This document shows positions 62,899-64,000 of a DNA stretch of 64,000 bases, piece by piece (position 1 is the first letter of the stretch; every line of letters begins with the position of its first letter). Position numbers and translations under genes: made by a program. The notes under the pieces were generated by a model that worked only from the letters and a program-made list of their open reading frames with translations, made no database searches and was not told the DNA's origin. Source of the DNA: Bacteroidales bacterium (GTDB lineage: Bacteria > Bacteroidota > Bacteroidia > Bacteroidales > JAGOPY01); assembly GCA_023229505.1 (NCBI GenBank), contig JALNZD010000012.1:27445-91444 (forward strand), written 5' to 3'.

Positions 62899-63210
62899 TC
62901 AGCTTATTTTAGGCGGTTGCCAGATTCTGGTAAAAAGGGAAGAAACGTAAGATACTGAATTGTCAATTACCCATTTTTGCGGAATTGGGGAGTAATTGAA
63001 TTGAATAATATTATATTGATACAAGACCGGTGAAGTACAGCAATCGCATGAACAAAAAGGCGAGCAGTGGTCAAAGCCATCATGATGGCAGTCAGCTGTG
63101 CTTTGGGATAGTTCAGTTTTCTGCAATTTATTATCCTTTGGAGCATCAACACATGGAATGATAGTGAGAAACAAAATGTAAAGGGATAATATGGAAGCAA
63201 ATAATTTCAT
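62899..63210 (-). CDS. Cys/His-rich exported protein, DUF6660 type
   Basis: Signal peptide (LFASILSLYILFLTIIPCVDA), then a Cys/His cluster CHHDGFDHCSPFCSCDCCTS near residues 40-60 that can bind a soft or transition metal, and an aromatic tail (NYSPIPQKWVIDNS). 103 residues; fits the DUF6660 proteins found upstream of CusA-type operons in Bacteroidota. 89 bases before the pump gene and in the same direction; probably a metal-sensing or metal-chaperone partner of the efflux system, as inference. Confidence 0.8.
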   Translation of the reverse strand: MKLFASILSLYILFLTIIPCVDAPKDNKLQKTELSQSTADCHHDGFDHCSPFCSCDCCTSPVLYQYNIIQFNYSPIPQKWVIDNSVSYVSSLFTRIWQPPKIS

Positions 63211-63343
63211 AAATCAGGCTGCAAATATAAACGATAATGCATCCGACATATATACTAATCCTTAAAATCTTTCAAGTCAGCATAGCCTGTGTGCGGTTAA
63301 AAACACCGGCCGGCATTTGCGCTTTATTAGGGTGCGTAAAAAA

Positions 63344-63643
63344 TTAGAGAACGGTTATTCCTAACTTCCGGCCTAGGCCTTCTTCAAATATTTTAAAAAG
63401 CGTTGACAATTGAATGTCAATTTTCCCATTTTCAATACGAGAGATATAGCTTTTTTTTGTACCAATTTTTTCGGCCAGGTCATCCTGGGTAAGGTGTGCA
63501 AGTTTTCTGGCTTCTTTTATCATTTCACCTATAATAAAAGCCCTTGAATTTTGTTCGAATTCATCTCTGGCAGGGCTTCCAAGCTTGCCATACTTGATAT
63601 CCAATAATTCGTCGAATGTGGTTGCTTCCTTTATCTTTTTCAT
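63344..63643 (-). CDS. XRE/HTH antitoxin (HigA-like)
   Basis: 99 residues; helix-turn-helix at ~47-90 (ARKLAHLTQDDLAEKIGTKKSYISRIENGKIDIQ) preceded by a toxin-binding N-terminus (FDELLDIKYGKLGSPARDEFE). Neutralises the toxin and likely represses its own operon. Follows the toxin gene after 22 bases; toxin-first order matches higBA. Confidence 0.9.
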   Translation of the reverse strand: MKKIKEATTFDELLDIKYGKLGSPARDEFEQNSRAFIIGEMIKEARKLAHLTQDDLAEKIGTKKSYISRIENGKIDIQLSTLFKIFEEGLGRKLGITVL

Positions 63644-63665
63644 TTTTTAACTTTTTTCATCATAA

Positions 63666-63890
63666 TTATTGATGCATTAACTTGAGGGCGAAATCAATTT
63701 CATTCTTTGGTGTCTTTTGGGTCTTTTTCTTAAAACCATTAAATAAGACAATAATTCTACCCTGATCAAAGCAACAGAATATTCTGTAGTTGTTATGCAG
63801 GTGATGGATTCTAATTTCAAAAAGCCCTTCTGTTCCATGAATATGCTTTAAAAATGTTTCTGGAACCATGTCCAATTTACTACTCCCCAT
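63666..63890 (-). CDS. HigB/Gp49-like toxin, apparently lacking its N-terminus
   Basis: 74 residues: LKHIHGTEGLFEIRIHHLHNNYRIFCCFDQGRIIVLFNGFKKKTQKTPKNEIDFALKLM, the C-terminal two thirds of the RelE/HigB (DUF891) fold with the conserved GLFEIR, YRIF, LFNGFKKKTQKTP. Family members usually have ~100-115 residues. The ~35 residues that should precede LKHI are replaced by a short unrelated start (MGSSKLDM), and an in-frame stop lies three bases before the ATG. Toxin (mRNA interferase) activity therefore doubtful; either a frameshift or a truncated copy. Confidence 0.75.
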   Translation of the reverse strand: MGSSKLDMVPETFLKHIHGTEGLFEIRIHHLHNNYRIFCCFDQGRIIVLFNGFKKKTQKTPKNEIDFALKLMHQ

Positions 63891-63952
63891 TCTTTAGACC
63901 ACGATTTTGCTTTTCTTAATTGAATTTATTAACTCTATTTGTATTGATATTG

Positions 63953-64000
63953 CTGTTAATTTCGGGAAATAACTCGAAGAGTTATTCTCGATATTAACAG
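63953..64000. repeat. 48-base inverted repeat at the right window edge
   Basis: Outer arms CTGTTAAT (63953-63960) and ATTAACAG (63993-64000) pair perfectly, with inner arms AATAACTC (63968-63975) and GAGTTATT (63979-63986) around a GAA loop, and a partial TCG/CGA pairing between. It lies 63 bases upstream of the toxin ATG. It may be the operator of the toxin-antitoxin operon, a terminator of a gene beyond the edge, or an end of an element; the arms may extend past the window. Confidence 0.6.

Noticed and set aside
1..64000. tRNA, rRNA, riboswitch or prophage genes
   Set aside because: No TPsiC-type GGTTCGAATCC arm in a cloverleaf context, no rRNA cores, no integrase or phage structural genes seen on either strand.

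Overview
The window is a stretch of a Bacteroidota (Bacteroidetes) chromosome, most like a free-living, probably anaerobic or microaerophilic member of the Bacteroidales/Marinilabiliales-type lineages. The evidence is several secreted proteins with a C-terminal type IX secretion (T9SS type A) sorting domain around a YPNP-like motif, a choice-of-anchor L protein, GldB, a CCDC81-like HU/SPOR protein, an ExbB-ExbD-ExbD-TonB operon with a PstS-like lipoprotein, Bacteroidota-type promoters (TTG, about 20 bp, TAnnTTTG), few Shine-Dalgarno sequences and a moderate GC content. I found no rRNA, tRNA, CRISPR array, prophage, transposase or complete insertion sequence.

Layout. 1-4.4 kb: two T9SS cargo proteins, the first cut by the left edge. 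4.6-7.5 kb: korAB, 2-oxoglutarate:ferredoxin oxidoreductase. 7.6-14 kb: an orphan small exported protein, then exbB-exbD-exbD-tonB, a 77-residue membrane protein overlapping both neighbours, a PstS-like lipoprotein and a TPR protein, closed by a strong terminator. 14-19.3 kb: tilS, dsbD and a convergent M20 dipeptidase. 19.5-24.6 kb: a choice-of-anchor L adhesin-like protein, gapdh, folK and a divergent deoxynucleoside kinase. 24.7-30.9 kb (minus): an OmpA/TPR outer membrane protein, a tiny membrane protein without a normal start codon, yifB/comM, gldB and a beta-barrel protein. 31-33.4 kb (plus): a PorT-like barrel protein and nadE. 33.4-42.2 kb (minus): nfu, mrp, an alkyltransferase-like protein, trmB, an HU/SPOR protein, kdsB, a second deoxynucleoside kinase, a GH3-family enzyme, lptG/F and tgt. 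42.3-47 kb (plus): a glycosyltransferase, an ECF sigma factor, a coiled-coil lipoprotein and hutU. 47-53.9 kb: a decayed and an intact copy of an Omp28/thioredoxin-like T9SS protein, a small T9SS protein, an FkbM methyltransferase, an NAD(P)-binding protein, a membrane-bound ferritin/VIT1 protein and a DUF5808 protein. 53.9-57.2 kb: the 3' remnant of an M19 dipeptidase gene, a cold-shock gene, a DUF116 gene and an ABC-F ATPase gene. 57.2-63.2 kb (minus): a metal-efflux module in which the RND pump is fused to its TolC-like outer membrane factor, next to a Cys/His-rich DUF6660 protein. 63.3-64 kb: a HigBA-like toxin-antitoxin pair with a large inverted repeat at the window edge.

The most unusual structure outside genes is a set of short word arrays with 8-10 bp periods: GCATGGAG, TAACGAAG, CACTAAGG and ATCTGCGTA types. 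Two of them fold as long inverted repeats at gene ends. One GCATGGAG array lies inside a coding sequence, in the linker just before a secretion signal. Once the small gene at 27.4 kb, the M19 remnant and the word repeats are counted, no stretch longer than about 300 bases is left unexplained. The remaining short gaps (for example 4399-4587 and 19305-19448) show nothing I can name.
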